In this document: piece by piece, positions 35,289-44,575 of the stretch
Numbering within the stretch: the stretch's first letter is position 1
Layout: every line of letters starts with the position of its first letter
DNA from: G963677085 sp963677085
Lineage (GTDB): Bacteria > Planctomycetota > Planctomycetia > Pirellulales > Thermoguttaceae
Direction: 5' to 3'
Length of the DNA: 64,000 bases
Assembly (NCBI GenBank): GCA_963677085.2
Contig: CAXXFH010000004.1
Coordinates: forward strand, 3,844,001-3,908,000
Program-made: the position numbers and the translations under genes
Notes under the pieces: model-generated
Database searches by the model: none
What the model saw: only the letters and a program-made list of their open reading frames with translations
What the model was told of the DNA's origin: nothing

Positions 35289-36905
35289 ATGAGCACCTTC
35301 GATCCGCGGGACATTCGGCCGGCACCGACGACCACCCTGGGCATCTTGCGGCGTTTGGGGCCTGGGTTGATCATCGCGGGAGCCATTGTCGGCTCGGGCG
35401 AGTTGATTGCCACGACCAAGACCGGCGCCGAGGCCGGCTTCTGGCTGCTTTGGCTGATCGTCATCGGGTGCGTGATTAAGGTGTTCGCCCAGGTCGAGTT
35501 CGGCCGCTATACGATCTCGTCGGGCGAAACGGCCATGGCGGCGATGAACGAAGTGCCCGGCCCTCGGCTGAGAGTCAATTGGTTGCTGTGGTACTGGCTG
35601 GTGATGTTCATCGTGAGCCTTGGTCAACTCGGCGGCATTGTCAATGGCGTGGGCCAAGCGCTGGCAATGAATGTGCCGATCGACGGCAGCTTCAATCGTT
35701 TGCTCGAAGAGCAGGATGCGTGGGACGCTCGGGCGGAACCGTTGCGCGAAGAACTCCGCGCGGCCGCCGAACGACGTTTTGCGCAACAAGGTTCCGTTTC
35801 CGGCGATAATGTGCGAAGAGCAGAGGAAGTCGACACGGAAACTCAAATCGAGAAAAGTATTCGGCAACATTTGGGAACGGCTCGGCCCGACTGGCGAACG
35901 CCCGGCTACTTTTGGACTGACGATGTGACCTGGGCGGCGATCGTCACTGCCATTACGGCGGTTGTGCTGCTGGTGGGTCGCTATGCCGTGGTGCAGAACT
36001 TCTCGATGCTGTTGGTAGCCGCGTTTACGGCCGTGACGGTTTTTAACGTGATTGCTTTGCAGACCTGGCCCGAGTGGGCCGTACGGTGGTCGGACCTGCA
36101 AGACGGTTTGAGCTTTCGTTTGCCGCCGGTGGTCGAGGGGCTTACGCGATCGCCGCTAGCCACGGCCTTGGCGACCTTCGGAATCATCGGCGTCGGGGCC
36201 AACGAGTTGGTGGCTTACCCTTACTGGTGTTTGGAGAAGGGTTACGCGCGGTTTACCGGCCCGAAGGATTCATCGCCCGAGTGGGCTGAACGAGCCCAGG
36301 GTTGGCTTCGGGTGATGCGTTGGGACGCCGGGCTATCGATGTTGGTCTATACGTTTGCGACCGTGGCCTTCTACATCCTGGGCGCTTCGGTGTTGCATCG
36401 ACAGGGCCTCGATCCGGCCGGCAGCCAGATGATTCAAACGCTCGGCATGATGTATGTCGAGGTCTTCGGCACGTGGGCCAAGTGGCTGTTTCTGTTCGGG
36501 GCGTTCGCCGTGTTGTATTCGACGTTTTTCGTGGCCAACGCTTGTCACACTCGCGTGGCGTCCGACGCGGTGCGTGTCTTTCGTGTGGGTGCGGCCACCG
36601 AACTGCGACGGCTCTGGTGGCAACGGTTTTTCTGTGTAGCCTTGCCTGCAATTGCCCTGCTGACGTGCATCTTCATTCGCGAACCGGCCCGGCTGATTCT
36701 GGCCAGCGGCGTGATGCAGTCGATCATGCTGCCGATGCTCGGCGTGGCGACGCTCTTCTTCCGTTACCGGCGATGTGACCCGCGGATTTCGCCGGGCAGG
36801 CCTTGGGACGTGGCCCTTTGGATCTCGGCGTTTGGTCTGTTGCTGGCCGGTAGTTGGACGGCACTAATCAAGATCTTCCCCGGGCTTCAGCAGATCGGGT
36901 TGTAG
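35289..36905 (+). CDS. Nramp-superfamily transporter-like protein lacking the metal motif
   Basis: 538 residues with about eleven membrane helices. LGPGLIIAGAIVGSGELIATT aligns with helix 1 of Nramp, where metal transporters carry DPGN; here the place is taken by GSGE. Helix 6, GVGANELVAYPYW, likewise lacks the metal-binding Met-Pro-His. A hydrophilic insert of about 85 residues with charged heptads (REELRAAAERRFAQQG) separates two helices. The fold assignment is firm, but manganese or iron transport is doubtful. The next gene starts 12 bp downstream, so they form an operon. Confidence 0.85.
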   Translation: MSTFDPRDIRPAPTTTLGILRRLGPGLIIAGAIVGSGELIATTKTGAEAGFWLLWLIVIGCVIKVFAQVEFGRYTISSGETAMAAMNEVPGPRLRVNWLLWYWLVMFIVSLGQLGGIVNGVGQALAMNVPIDGSFNRLLEEQDAWDARAEPLREELRAAAERRFAQQGSVSGDNVRRAEEVDTETQIEKSIRQHLGTARPDWRTPGYFWTDDVTWAAIVTAITAVVLLVGRYAVVQNFSMLLVAAFTAVTVFNVIALQTWPEWAVRWSDLQDGLSFRLPPVVEGLTRSPLATALATFGIIGVGANELVAYPYWCLEKGYARFTGPKDSSPEWAERAQGWLRVMRWDAGLSMLVYTFATVAFYILGASVLHRQGLDPAGSQMIQTLGMMYVEVFGTWAKWLFLFGAFAVLYSTFFVANACHTRVASDAVRVFRVGAATELRRLWWQRFFCVALPAIALLTCIFIREPARLILASGVMQSIMLPMLGVATLFFRYRRCDPRISPGRPWDVALWISAFGLLLAGSWTALIKIFPGLQQIGL

Positions 36906-36917
36906 CGGGGTTGTTTC

Positions 36918-37853
36918 ATGGCCGTCAATCGTCGTCGTGTCGCCTGGTTGGGCGTGTCGATTTTGGTATTGTTGGGCGCTGCTTCGGGTTGGACGGCGAT
37001 GTCAGTCCGGCGAACGCACGAAACCCACACGGCAGCAGACACGGAGCCGTTGCCCGACGATCTTTGTTGTGCGTGCCGCCGGATGGCAGCTTGGGCTGAG
37101 AGACAATTAGACGCCGACGGCCGAGCGCTCGTGTGCGAGCCGTTTGTTGTTGCCGGCAATCTTTCGCAGCAACAGTTGGAACACTGGCATCGAGTGTGTA
37201 TTGCGCCGGCCGCCGAGGCCATGGCTCGCCGCTACTTCAATACCGCACCGAACGAGCCGATTACCGTTTTGCTGATGGCCGACGAAGCGAGCTATCGGGC
37301 GTTTTCGGCTCGGGTGTTTGGCGAGCGGCACGTATCGAGATTTGGCTACTACCGACCGCACTTGCGCGTGGTGGTTGTCAACACAGCGGCCGGGGCCGGG
37401 GGTGTGCTGCACGAACTCACCCATGCACTGATGGATTTCGACTTCGCGACGGCCCCGGATTGGATCGCCGAAGGACTTGCCGCTCTCAACGAAACGTGTG
37501 CGACGGTTGATGGTGCGATGATCCGGCCTAACGACTTGCTTGAAGGAACGACGAACTGGCGATTCGGCCGGTTGCGAGAAGCATTTAACCAGGGCAATCT
37601 CCGTCCGTTAGTCGACTTGGTTTCACACGACGATTTCCACGGGCCGCAGCAGGCGTTCAACTATGCGCATGCACAGGGTTTCTTTCGGTACATGCAAGAG
37701 CAGGGCGTGCTGGAATCGTTTTATCGTCGCGCCCGGGCAGACTGTCTACACGATCCGACGGGAACGCAGGCCGCACGCTCGGTCTTTTCGGACAAGTCTT
37801 GGGCGGAAATCGACGGCGGATTCCGCCAGTGGGTACAGCGGCAGGAGCCGTAA
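36918..37853 (+). CDS. Membrane-anchored HEXXH peptidase-like protein
   Basis: 311 residues. The N-terminal anchor VAWLGVSILVLLGAASG is followed by a periplasmic domain. The zinc motif HELTH is at about residues 165-169, and WIAEGLAALNE about 17 residues later supplies the third (Glu) ligand, the gluzincin pattern. Related planctomycete proteins have DUF1570-like labels. A proteolytic role is probable but unproven. It is cotranscribed with the Nramp-like gene, 12 bp away. Confidence 0.8.
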   Translation: MAVNRRRVAWLGVSILVLLGAASGWTAMSVRRTHETHTAADTEPLPDDLCCACRRMAAWAERQLDADGRALVCEPFVVAGNLSQQQLEHWHRVCIAPAAEAMARRYFNTAPNEPITVLLMADEASYRAFSARVFGERHVSRFGYYRPHLRVVVVNTAAGAGGVLHELTHALMDFDFATAPDWIAEGLAALNETCATVDGAMIRPNDLLEGTTNWRFGRLREAFNQGNLRPLVDLVSHDDFHGPQQAFNYAHAQGFFRYMQEQGVLESFYRRARADCLHDPTGTQAARSVFSDKSWAEIDGGFRQWVQRQEP

Positions 37854-37867
37854 ATAGCCAACTGCAC

Positions 37868-37950
37868 CGTGGGCGCCATGGGCAGACAGAAAGCCTGCCT
37901 TTGCTTCAGCAGCGGCGGGCGAGCCGCCACGGGCATCCACGCCCATCAGA
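37868..37950. repeat. Clustered GGCG palindromes
   Basis: GGGCGCCATGGGCAG, GCAGGCTTTC-type and GGCGGGCGAGCCGCC segments form several small stems between the convergent peptidase-like and glgC genes. Related in style to the CGGACAAGCCG family. Confidence 0.5.
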
Positions 37951-37989
37951 AACACGCATGAGACACTTGGAAAAGGTGCCGGTAGTGAC

Positions 37990-39252
37990 TCACAGTTTCC
38001 AGTTGTTCGGTAAGGTGGCGTCTTTGGGCACGACGATCACGCCGTCGCGGATCATGCAGTGCTCGGTCTCTTCGCCGTCTTCCACCTGCATCCGGTTGAC
38101 AATTTCGACATTGGTGCCGATTCGCACGTTTTTGTCGATAATGGCTCCGTCGATCTGGGTGCCCTCACCAACACCCAGCGGGATGCGGCCGTTGGGCGTT
38201 TCGTAGTAATCGTTGCCCATCAGGATGGAATTTCGGATGGTCGCATTTTTCCCGATCAGGCACCGCAATCCAACGATGCTGTTTTCGATGACGGCGCCTT
38301 CTTCGATTTCGCAGCCATCGGCGATGAGGCTGCCGCGAATGGTCGCTCCGTCGAGTCGCGAGGGCGGCAGAAACCTTGCTCGGGAGAAGATGGGCGCGTG
38401 TACCGAGAAGAGTTCGAAGGGTGGGTTGGGTTTGGTCAACTGGAGGTTGGCCTCGAAGAACGACCGGATTGTGCCGATGTCTTCCCAGTATCCGTCGAAC
38501 AAGTGGACCTGGACGTGCCGGGTGCGGATCGACGCTGGAAAGACCTCTTTGCCGAAGTCTTCGTAGTCGGTCTTTTCCAATACATCGAGCAGGGTCTTAC
38601 GGTTGAACAGATAAATACCCATGCTGGCGAGGCAATCGCGCCCCTGGCTATTGATGCCTTGGGCATCGATCCACGACGGATCGGTTCGCACGTGGGTCAG
38701 CTCTTCTTCGGTTTTGGGCTTTTCCAGGAAGCCGACGACGCGACCCGTGTCGTCTAGCCGCATGACTCCCAAGCCCGAGGCGTCCTTGCCGTGGACCGGT
38801 ACGGCCGAGATGGTCACGTCAGCTCCTGACTTCTCGTGCGTGGCAATCATCTCCCGAAAATCGGTTCGGTAGAGTTGGTCGCCCGAGAGGATGAGCACGT
38901 AGTCGATATCCGGCTGTTCGACGTAGCGGAGGTTCTGTCGCACGGCGTCGGCCGTGCCCTGGTACCAGTTGGCGTTGGCTACGGTTTGCTGTGCCGCGAG
39001 GATTTCGACGAAGCCACGGCTGAAGCGGTCGAAGTTGTATGTGCTGCGGATGTGGCGGTGAAGACTGACCGAGTTGAACTGTGTCAGTACATAGATACGA
39101 TTCAGGCCACTGTTGATGCAGTTGGACAGCGGGATATCAATGAGCCGGTACTTCCCGCCGATTGGTACGGCCGGCTTGGAACGCACTTTAGTCAACGGAT
39201 AAAGTCGCGTACCGCGCCCACCTCCGAGCACCAACGTAACCACATTTTGCAT
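37990..39252 (-). CDS. glgC: Glucose-1-phosphate adenylyltransferase
   Basis: 420 residues, standard length. It makes ADP-glucose for glycogen from glucose-1-phosphate and ATP. The nucleotide loop is LGGGRGTRLYPLT, followed by RSKPAVPIGGKYRLIDIPL, the WYQGTADAVRQN substrate motif and LSGDQLYR. The C-terminal part is a left-handed beta-helix with hexapeptides (IENSIVGLRCLIGKNATI). No other glycogen genes are in the window. Confidence 0.97.
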   Translation of the reverse strand: MQNVVTLVLGGGRGTRLYPLTKVRSKPAVPIGGKYRLIDIPLSNCINSGLNRIYVLTQFNSVSLHRHIRSTYNFDRFSRGFVEILAAQQTVANANWYQGTADAVRQNLRYVEQPDIDYVLILSGDQLYRTDFREMIATHEKSGADVTISAVPVHGKDASGLGVMRLDDTGRVVGFLEKPKTEEELTHVRTDPSWIDAQGINSQGRDCLASMGIYLFNRKTLLDVLEKTDYEDFGKEVFPASIRTRHVQVHLFDGYWEDIGTIRSFFEANLQLTKPNPPFELFSVHAPIFSRARFLPPSRLDGATIRGSLIADGCEIEEGAVIENSIVGLRCLIGKNATIRNSILMGNDYYETPNGRIPLGVGEGTQIDGAIIDKNVRIGTNVEIVNRMQVEDGEETEHCMIRDGVIVVPKDATLPNNWKL

Positions 39253-39743
39253 GCCAGATCCCCACAGGCTGAAGTAGTCCTTTTTCTTGCCGTTTATCTT
39301 AGCGGAAATCGCTGCGGCGACGAAAGACCCCCTAGTAGGTGTTGGATATCCGAATTACCGTATTTTCCCGTCGGAAGGAAATCGCGACAGATCACAGCGG
39401 TTGGGTGGTAACGGCTGCGGCGAGTTTGTCGCCGTAGAAATGAGGGAAGTCTTGGCCGGTCCCCGAGTCCACCTGACCTGCGGCTAATATCGGACGCCCG
39501 GACCATGCGGTACCACCGTGAGGGTTGCATTAGAGCGGTTGCGCCAATTGCGCATCTTGCTTTTGAGTCGCTGCTTTTGCACACCTCCCATCTTATCTTG
39601 TTCCTTCAAGCAACGACTTTGTGAGGACGATACTGCGCATTAACGATGGCTAGATCGTGCGATTTGTACGGAAACCCTCACTCGCACGAGGCAGCGGGCA
39701 GTAGCCATACCGATAGTGCGCCCCCACGGAAGGATGCGGTACG
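39253..39743. other. Divergent promoter region, glgC and porin
   Basis: 491 bp with no gene. Contains an inverted repeat TTGCGCCAATTGCGCA near 39538-39555. GGAAGGA just before 39744 is the ribosome site of the porin gene. No known operator recognised. Confidence 0.45.
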
Positions 39744-41171
39744 ATGCACAAGTCGCTCTCTTTGCTGATTTGTTTGGGCATATTTGGTGCAGCCATGCCA
39801 AGTTTTGGGCAGTCTGCGCTGTCGCCTGATCTCACCCAGCGTTTGCATGAACTGGAAATGCAGACGGAGTCGTTGCGTTCTGAATTGCAGTGGCTTCGCG
39901 AGCATCCCGTTCGATTGCCGGCGGTCGATGCGACCCCAGTGAGCATGATGTCGGCGCCGGCGGCGGTTGCCGGCGAGTCGGACGTTTTCACCTGGAGCGA
40001 GCTTCAGGCGGAAATGAAGAAACTGACCTGGAAGAAGGGCGATTTCAAAATCACGCCCTATGGTGCCTTCTGGGCCGACATGATCTACGCCTCGGCGCGG
40101 ACGAATCCTGGGGCCTACACGCTGTATGTCTATTCTCCGGAGACCCATGGCGAGGACGCCTTCATTATCGATGCTCGGCGGAGTCGCTTCGGGCTGGACT
40201 TGGAAGGCCCACGGATTCCATTCTTCAATTGCGCGAAGAGCTTCGCCAAGGTCGAGATCGACTTCCAGGGGAGTTTCGTCACCGAGAACAAGGCTGGCGT
40301 GCTGTTGCGTCACGCGTATTGGGAAACCAAGGACGACGACTTCCGCTTCTTGGTAGGGCAAACGTGGGATGTGATTTCGCCACTGTACCCCAGCACGTTG
40401 AATTACTCGGTGGGCTGGCTTGCCGGTAATATCGGCTATCGTCGGGCCCAGTTCCGTTACGAGCGCTATTACCGCTACAGCGACACGTGCCTGATGCAGT
40501 TTCAGGGTTCGCTGAACCAGAACATCGTGCCCGACTTCGCCACGACCACCGGTGTGGTACGCGAGCCCACCGATTGGCCGGTGATCGAAGGACGTCTCGG
40601 TTTTGTGCTCGGGCCGCAAGGCAAGGGGTGCCTGCCTACCAAGTTGGGCGTTTCGGGGCACATTGGCGAAACTGGGTTCGACTTTACGACGGCGGGGCCC
40701 CCGCCGCTGAATCTGCCTCCGGAAGACGACGCCCGGTTCCGAACGTGGTCGTTCAACGTCGACCTCCACATGCCCATCACCGAGCGTTTTGGCATCCAGG
40801 GCGAGTACTTCACGGGTGCCAACCTGAGTCCGTTTTTGGGTGGCATCGGGCAGGGCGTGTGCTCGTGCTCGCGAACGCCCATTCGGTCGACCGGTGGCTG
40901 GATCGAGGCCTGGTATGATCTGTCGCCGCGGATGCACACGCATGTCGGTTGGAGTTTGGATGACCCGAACAACAACGACTTCCTTTTCGGGCGGACCTAC
41001 AACCAGTCGATCTTCTGGAACGTCACCTATAACCTGACTGAAAAGCTCGAGACCGGGCTGGAAGTCAGCTCATGGAAGACCAACTACCAGGACCGCCGTG
41101 CCGCTCCCACCGCCCCAACGACTGCCGGCGATGCCGTGGTCGTCGAATGGATGATGAAGTACGGTTTCTAG
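39744..41171 (+). CDS. Outer-membrane porin, DcaP-like
   Basis: 475 residues with a signal peptide ending SFG-Q. A short coiled coil LTQRLHELEMQTESLRSEL follows, then a beta-barrel with alternating aromatic strands, beginning FKITPYGAFWADMIY and ending in MMKYGF with the C-terminal Phe used by outer membrane assembly. The layout (coiled coil plus 16-strand-like barrel) resembles DcaP-type porins. Substrate unknown. Preceded by GGAAGGA, 9 nt from the ATG. Confidence 0.85.
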   Translation: MHKSLSLLICLGIFGAAMPSFGQSALSPDLTQRLHELEMQTESLRSELQWLREHPVRLPAVDATPVSMMSAPAAVAGESDVFTWSELQAEMKKLTWKKGDFKITPYGAFWADMIYASARTNPGAYTLYVYSPETHGEDAFIIDARRSRFGLDLEGPRIPFFNCAKSFAKVEIDFQGSFVTENKAGVLLRHAYWETKDDDFRFLVGQTWDVISPLYPSTLNYSVGWLAGNIGYRRAQFRYERYYRYSDTCLMQFQGSLNQNIVPDFATTTGVVREPTDWPVIEGRLGFVLGPQGKGCLPTKLGVSGHIGETGFDFTTAGPPPLNLPPEDDARFRTWSFNVDLHMPITERFGIQGEYFTGANLSPFLGGIGQGVCSCSRTPIRSTGGWIEAWYDLSPRMHTHVGWSLDDPNNNDFLFGRTYNQSIFWNVTYNLTEKLETGLEVSSWKTNYQDRRAAPTAPTTAGDAVVVEWMMKYGF

Positions 41172-41190
41172 GGGCTTTCTCAATATCAAG

Positions 41191-41237
41191 AAGAAAAGGT
41201 GCCATGCCCACGCCAGCGTGGGCATGGCCTTTTCTTG
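41191..41237. terminator. Bidirectional hairpin terminator
   Basis: AAGAAAAGG T GCCATGCCCACGC CA GCGTGGGCATGGC CTTTTCTT has a 13-bp perfect stem extended by A-tract and T-tract. It lies between the convergent porin and M16 peptidase genes, so both transcripts would end in a U-rich tail. Confidence 0.75.
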
Positions 41238-41335
41238 GGATCGACCGGAAAACTATTTGCCGATTCACCTGGCTGCGCTTGGTGGAGCGATGAATGACGG
41301 CTGAGGTTGGCACCTCGTCTGGCCATCGCCTTGGC

Positions 41336-44026
41336 TTATTTCGTTTCCGCGGCAGGCGATGTCGTCACTTGGATGTAGTTGCCGCTGAGGTACTTTTTCG
41401 CCACCGCGATGACTTGTTCTCGTGTCACGGCCCCAATTCGGGCATCGAACGACTTGTCGTAGTCGTAGCCCAGGCCGTAGAGTTCGTCGAGTGCGGCTTG
41501 TCGGGCTTGCTCCGAAACGGTCGTCTTCTCTTGGGCATGCAGCGACAGAACCATCTGCACGGCCGTTTGAAACTCGTCGTCGTCGATTTGGCCTTGTGTT
41601 GCTCGGGCAAGATTTTTCTGGATGCGTTGGACCACTTCGTCGACACGGTCTGGTTGGGTTTGCGAGAGTACGGCGAAGTAACCCGGTGCCGGCCCGGTGA
41701 TCGGGAAGGCATGGACGAAATAGACCAAGCCCGCTCCGCGCAGTTCGTTGTGGAGCCATCCGCCGGGAAAACTGTAGCCAGAGGTTAACGCATCGAGCAC
41801 GGTCAGCGCGGCCGAATCCTCCGCATCGCGCACGCTTACGGTCGGATAGCCCAACAGCACCATGCCTGTGGGTTTACCGATGGTCTTGTGGCGAATCACC
41901 GTTTCCGGCAGGGCGTTGGAGCGGTCGAAGCGGATGGGTTGGAAACTGGCGCCTGGCTTCATTTGGCCAAAATGCCGTTTGACCAGTGCGACCGCTTCCT
42001 GCGGATCGATGTCGCCAAAGACGGTGACGATCATGTTTTGCGGTACGAAGTATTGAGCGTGGTAGTTGCGAAGGTCGCTGGCGGTGAGTTGTTGGACTGT
42101 TTCCTCCGTGCCTTCCTGCAACAGATGATAGGGCGTGGTCTTCGGTAGGTTGTTGTAGAAGACTTCGAAGATTTCGGAATGGGGATTATCGGCCCGGCGG
42201 GCAATGGCTCCCAGGGCCAGCTTTTTGACCTTCTGGAATTCGTTTTCCGGAAAAGTCGGCCGGGTAATACATTCGGCGAACAGGGCTGCCGCTTCGGGGA
42301 AGTCGTCTTTGAGTACCGTGGCGTTTCCGTAAATCGTATTGCGGCCGGCAGCCATGGAGATCTGTCCCCCGATCGAATCGAAGTAGTTGGCGATTTGTTG
42401 GGCCGAGTGATCGGCCGTGCCCTTATCGAGCATGGCCCCGACCAGCGCTGCGCGTCCGGCCGTGGCTTCGGTGTCGACCAGCGATGCACCCAAGGCGTAG
42501 GCCTGGATATTGACCATGGGTAGGTGCGAATGCCGTTTGACCAGCACCCGCAACCCGTTGGCCAGCTTGATCAGGCGGATTTCACCTTCGGCGCCTTCGC
42601 GTTGTTGGTCGGACGTCTTTGGGGCACCGCCGGGAGGAGCGATAATCACCCGATTTAGACGTTGAGGGACAAAATATCGGCGGGCGACGTCGCGGATTTC
42701 TTCGGCCGTGACGTGTTGGATGCCTTCGACATATTTTTCGTCGAACAAAGGATCGCCGCTGGAAAGGAAGTTGCCGCCCAGGCTTTCGGCCGACTGCTGA
42801 ACCTTTTGCTGGCCGAAGACCAACTCGGCCGCCTTCTGTTTTTTGGCCTTAGCAAGTTCCTCGGGACTGACCAAGTCGGTTTGCAGCCGCTGAACCTCCT
42901 GGAGGACCTGCTTCGACGCTTCTTGCCAGGTGTCGGGTTGTGCGCTGAACATCACCCCGAAGAAACCCTTGGCGAAATGCGGCGTGTAACTGGCCGAATT
43001 GACCGATAGCACCAGGGGATGTTCGTACTTGAGCTTTTGGGCCAACCGGGAACTCTCTCCCTCGGCCAGGATGTAGGCCGCTACGTCCAACGCGTAGAGG
43101 TCCGGATGCGAGAGTTTCACGGTGGGCCAAGCCAGCACGACGTCGTAGGTGCTGCCGTCCATTTCGCGGATGGCCTCGCGCGGAGTTAGCTGCTCGGGTT
43201 CTTCTGGCAACGCGACGAACGTCTCTTGAGCACGCGGGGTGTCGGCATACTGGCGGGCGACTTCGTCGAGCACCGCTTGCGTGCCCACATCGCCCACGAC
43301 GACGAACACTTGGTTGTTCGGCACGTAGCGCTGCCGGTAGAAGTCGACGATCGTCTGGTTCGTGGTCCGATTGAGCACATCCAGGTAGCCGATTACGGGA
43401 TGCCGTACCGGATGCTCTTGGTAAAGCGTTTGTTTCAGCAGTTTCCACTGCACGCGGGAACGGTTCACCTGGCCGTCGGCCAGTTCGCGCCGCACGACGC
43501 GAAGCTCGCGCTCGAACTCCTTCGGCTCGAAGATGATGTTTTGCATCGAGTCGGCCAACAGGTCGATGGCTGTCATTACTTCACTGGCCGGGCAGTCGAT
43601 GTAGTAGGCGGTCAGGTGCGTGGTGGTGTAGGCATTCGTGGCTCCGCCGAAGGTATCGATGATCTTTTCAATCTGCTTCTCGGTCCGTTTCGTAGTGGTT
43701 CCGCCTGAGACGACGTGTTCCAGCACATGGCTCAAGCCGGCGCCGAGGTGTTCGGCCTCGAAAGCGCTTCCGGTGTTTTTCACATAACAGCGCACGGTGG
43801 CCACCGCGGCTACATGATTTTCTTGAACGATTACCGTCAGCCCGTTCGATAGGGTCGCCAGCGTTACGTCGCCCGGCAACTCGCGCACATTGAGGTAGTG
43901 CGGAGCTTCCGCAGTTTGGGTTTCGGGCGGGCCCGTGTCGTCGTCGTCGGCGATAGATACGCCGAGCAGTCCCCACAGCAGTCCCCAAGCGACCGTGACC
44001 GTAATCGGTAGAACTCTTCTCCCCAT
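41336..44026 (-). CDS. M16 family zinc metallopeptidase, two-domain
   Basis: 896 residues from the ATG at 44026, with AAGGAAGG just upstream; the frame extends to 44137. The signal peptide is TVTVAWGLLWGLLGVSIA. The N-terminal half has the inverted zinc motif HVLEH (about 100-104) with downstream Glu in LRVVRRELADG. The second half repeats the fold but lacks HXXEH (AALVGAMLDKGTADHS). That is the usual fused active-plus-inactive clam-shell. It probably degrades peptides in the periplasm. Confidence 0.94.
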   Translation of the reverse strand: MGRRVLPITVTVAWGLLWGLLGVSIADDDDTGPPETQTAEAPHYLNVRELPGDVTLATLSNGLTVIVQENHVAAVATVRCYVKNTGSAFEAEHLGAGLSHVLEHVVSGGTTTKRTEKQIEKIIDTFGGATNAYTTTHLTAYYIDCPASEVMTAIDLLADSMQNIIFEPKEFERELRVVRRELADGQVNRSRVQWKLLKQTLYQEHPVRHPVIGYLDVLNRTTNQTIVDFYRQRYVPNNQVFVVVGDVGTQAVLDEVARQYADTPRAQETFVALPEEPEQLTPREAIREMDGSTYDVVLAWPTVKLSHPDLYALDVAAYILAEGESSRLAQKLKYEHPLVLSVNSASYTPHFAKGFFGVMFSAQPDTWQEASKQVLQEVQRLQTDLVSPEELAKAKKQKAAELVFGQQKVQQSAESLGGNFLSSGDPLFDEKYVEGIQHVTAEEIRDVARRYFVPQRLNRVIIAPPGGAPKTSDQQREGAEGEIRLIKLANGLRVLVKRHSHLPMVNIQAYALGASLVDTEATAGRAALVGAMLDKGTADHSAQQIANYFDSIGGQISMAAGRNTIYGNATVLKDDFPEAAALFAECITRPTFPENEFQKVKKLALGAIARRADNPHSEIFEVFYNNLPKTTPYHLLQEGTEETVQQLTASDLRNYHAQYFVPQNMIVTVFGDIDPQEAVALVKRHFGQMKPGASFQPIRFDRSNALPETVIRHKTIGKPTGMVLLGYPTVSVRDAEDSAALTVLDALTSGYSFPGGWLHNELRGAGLVYFVHAFPITGPAPGYFAVLSQTQPDRVDEVVQRIQKNLARATQGQIDDDEFQTAVQMVLSLHAQEKTTVSEQARQAALDELYGLGYDYDKSFDARIGAVTREQVIAVAKKYLSGNYIQVTTSPAAETK

Positions 44027-44224
44027 CGATTCCTTCCTTTCGCGTTTTGACCGTATAGAGCCCCAAAAGGACGACGGCGGCAAGGCGTCTGTCGCCCGGC
44101 GGGGGCTGCGAACGTTGTGCGGTACCATTCGGCACATACGTCGGCGGCGGACTACAAACGGCTAATTGTGCCACATGGGCGTGTTTTGGCAAAGGGTAGT
44201 AAACGGAGGGTCGAGACCGCGCCG

Positions 44225-44320
44225 CGACGTTTTGCATCGAGTGGTGGTAGGAATTCCGAGCCTTTCTCGGCTTCCAGGACGCGAAACGTCGACGCGGAGG
44301 TTCCCACGCAAAGCGTGAGA
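44225..44320. repeat. TTCCCACGC hairpin cluster, degenerate copy
   Basis: CCGAGCCTTTCTCGG (44257-44271), GGACGCGAAACGTC and GTTCCCACGCAAAGCGTGAGAA follow one another. Related to 21211-21341 and 55880-56007. The rest of the 44027-44575 gap between divergent genes shows no gene. Confidence 0.65.
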
Positions 44321-44575
44321 ATCAGAAAAATCATGCAGATCTCAATAGTCGTCATATTCATCATAAGCTGGCTTTGCATGCTGCCGCAATCGAGAACCTG
44401 AACTAGGCTTTATTGATGTATGCGTTTCGTTGAGCGGTCGGCTACCAGCGAGTGCCTAGAAACCGGTCTGTCGGTGGTTGTCTTCCGTTCATCAAAAATG
44501 CGACTGTTGAGGGCTGATGTATGACTTTGGAATAGGACATGGGGCTCGGATTTCCGTTGAGTCAGGACTCCTGAC

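Noticed and set aside
39678..40943. Minus-strand open frame antisense to the porin
   Set aside because: Lacks any motif while the porin reading has a signal peptide and a terminal Phe.
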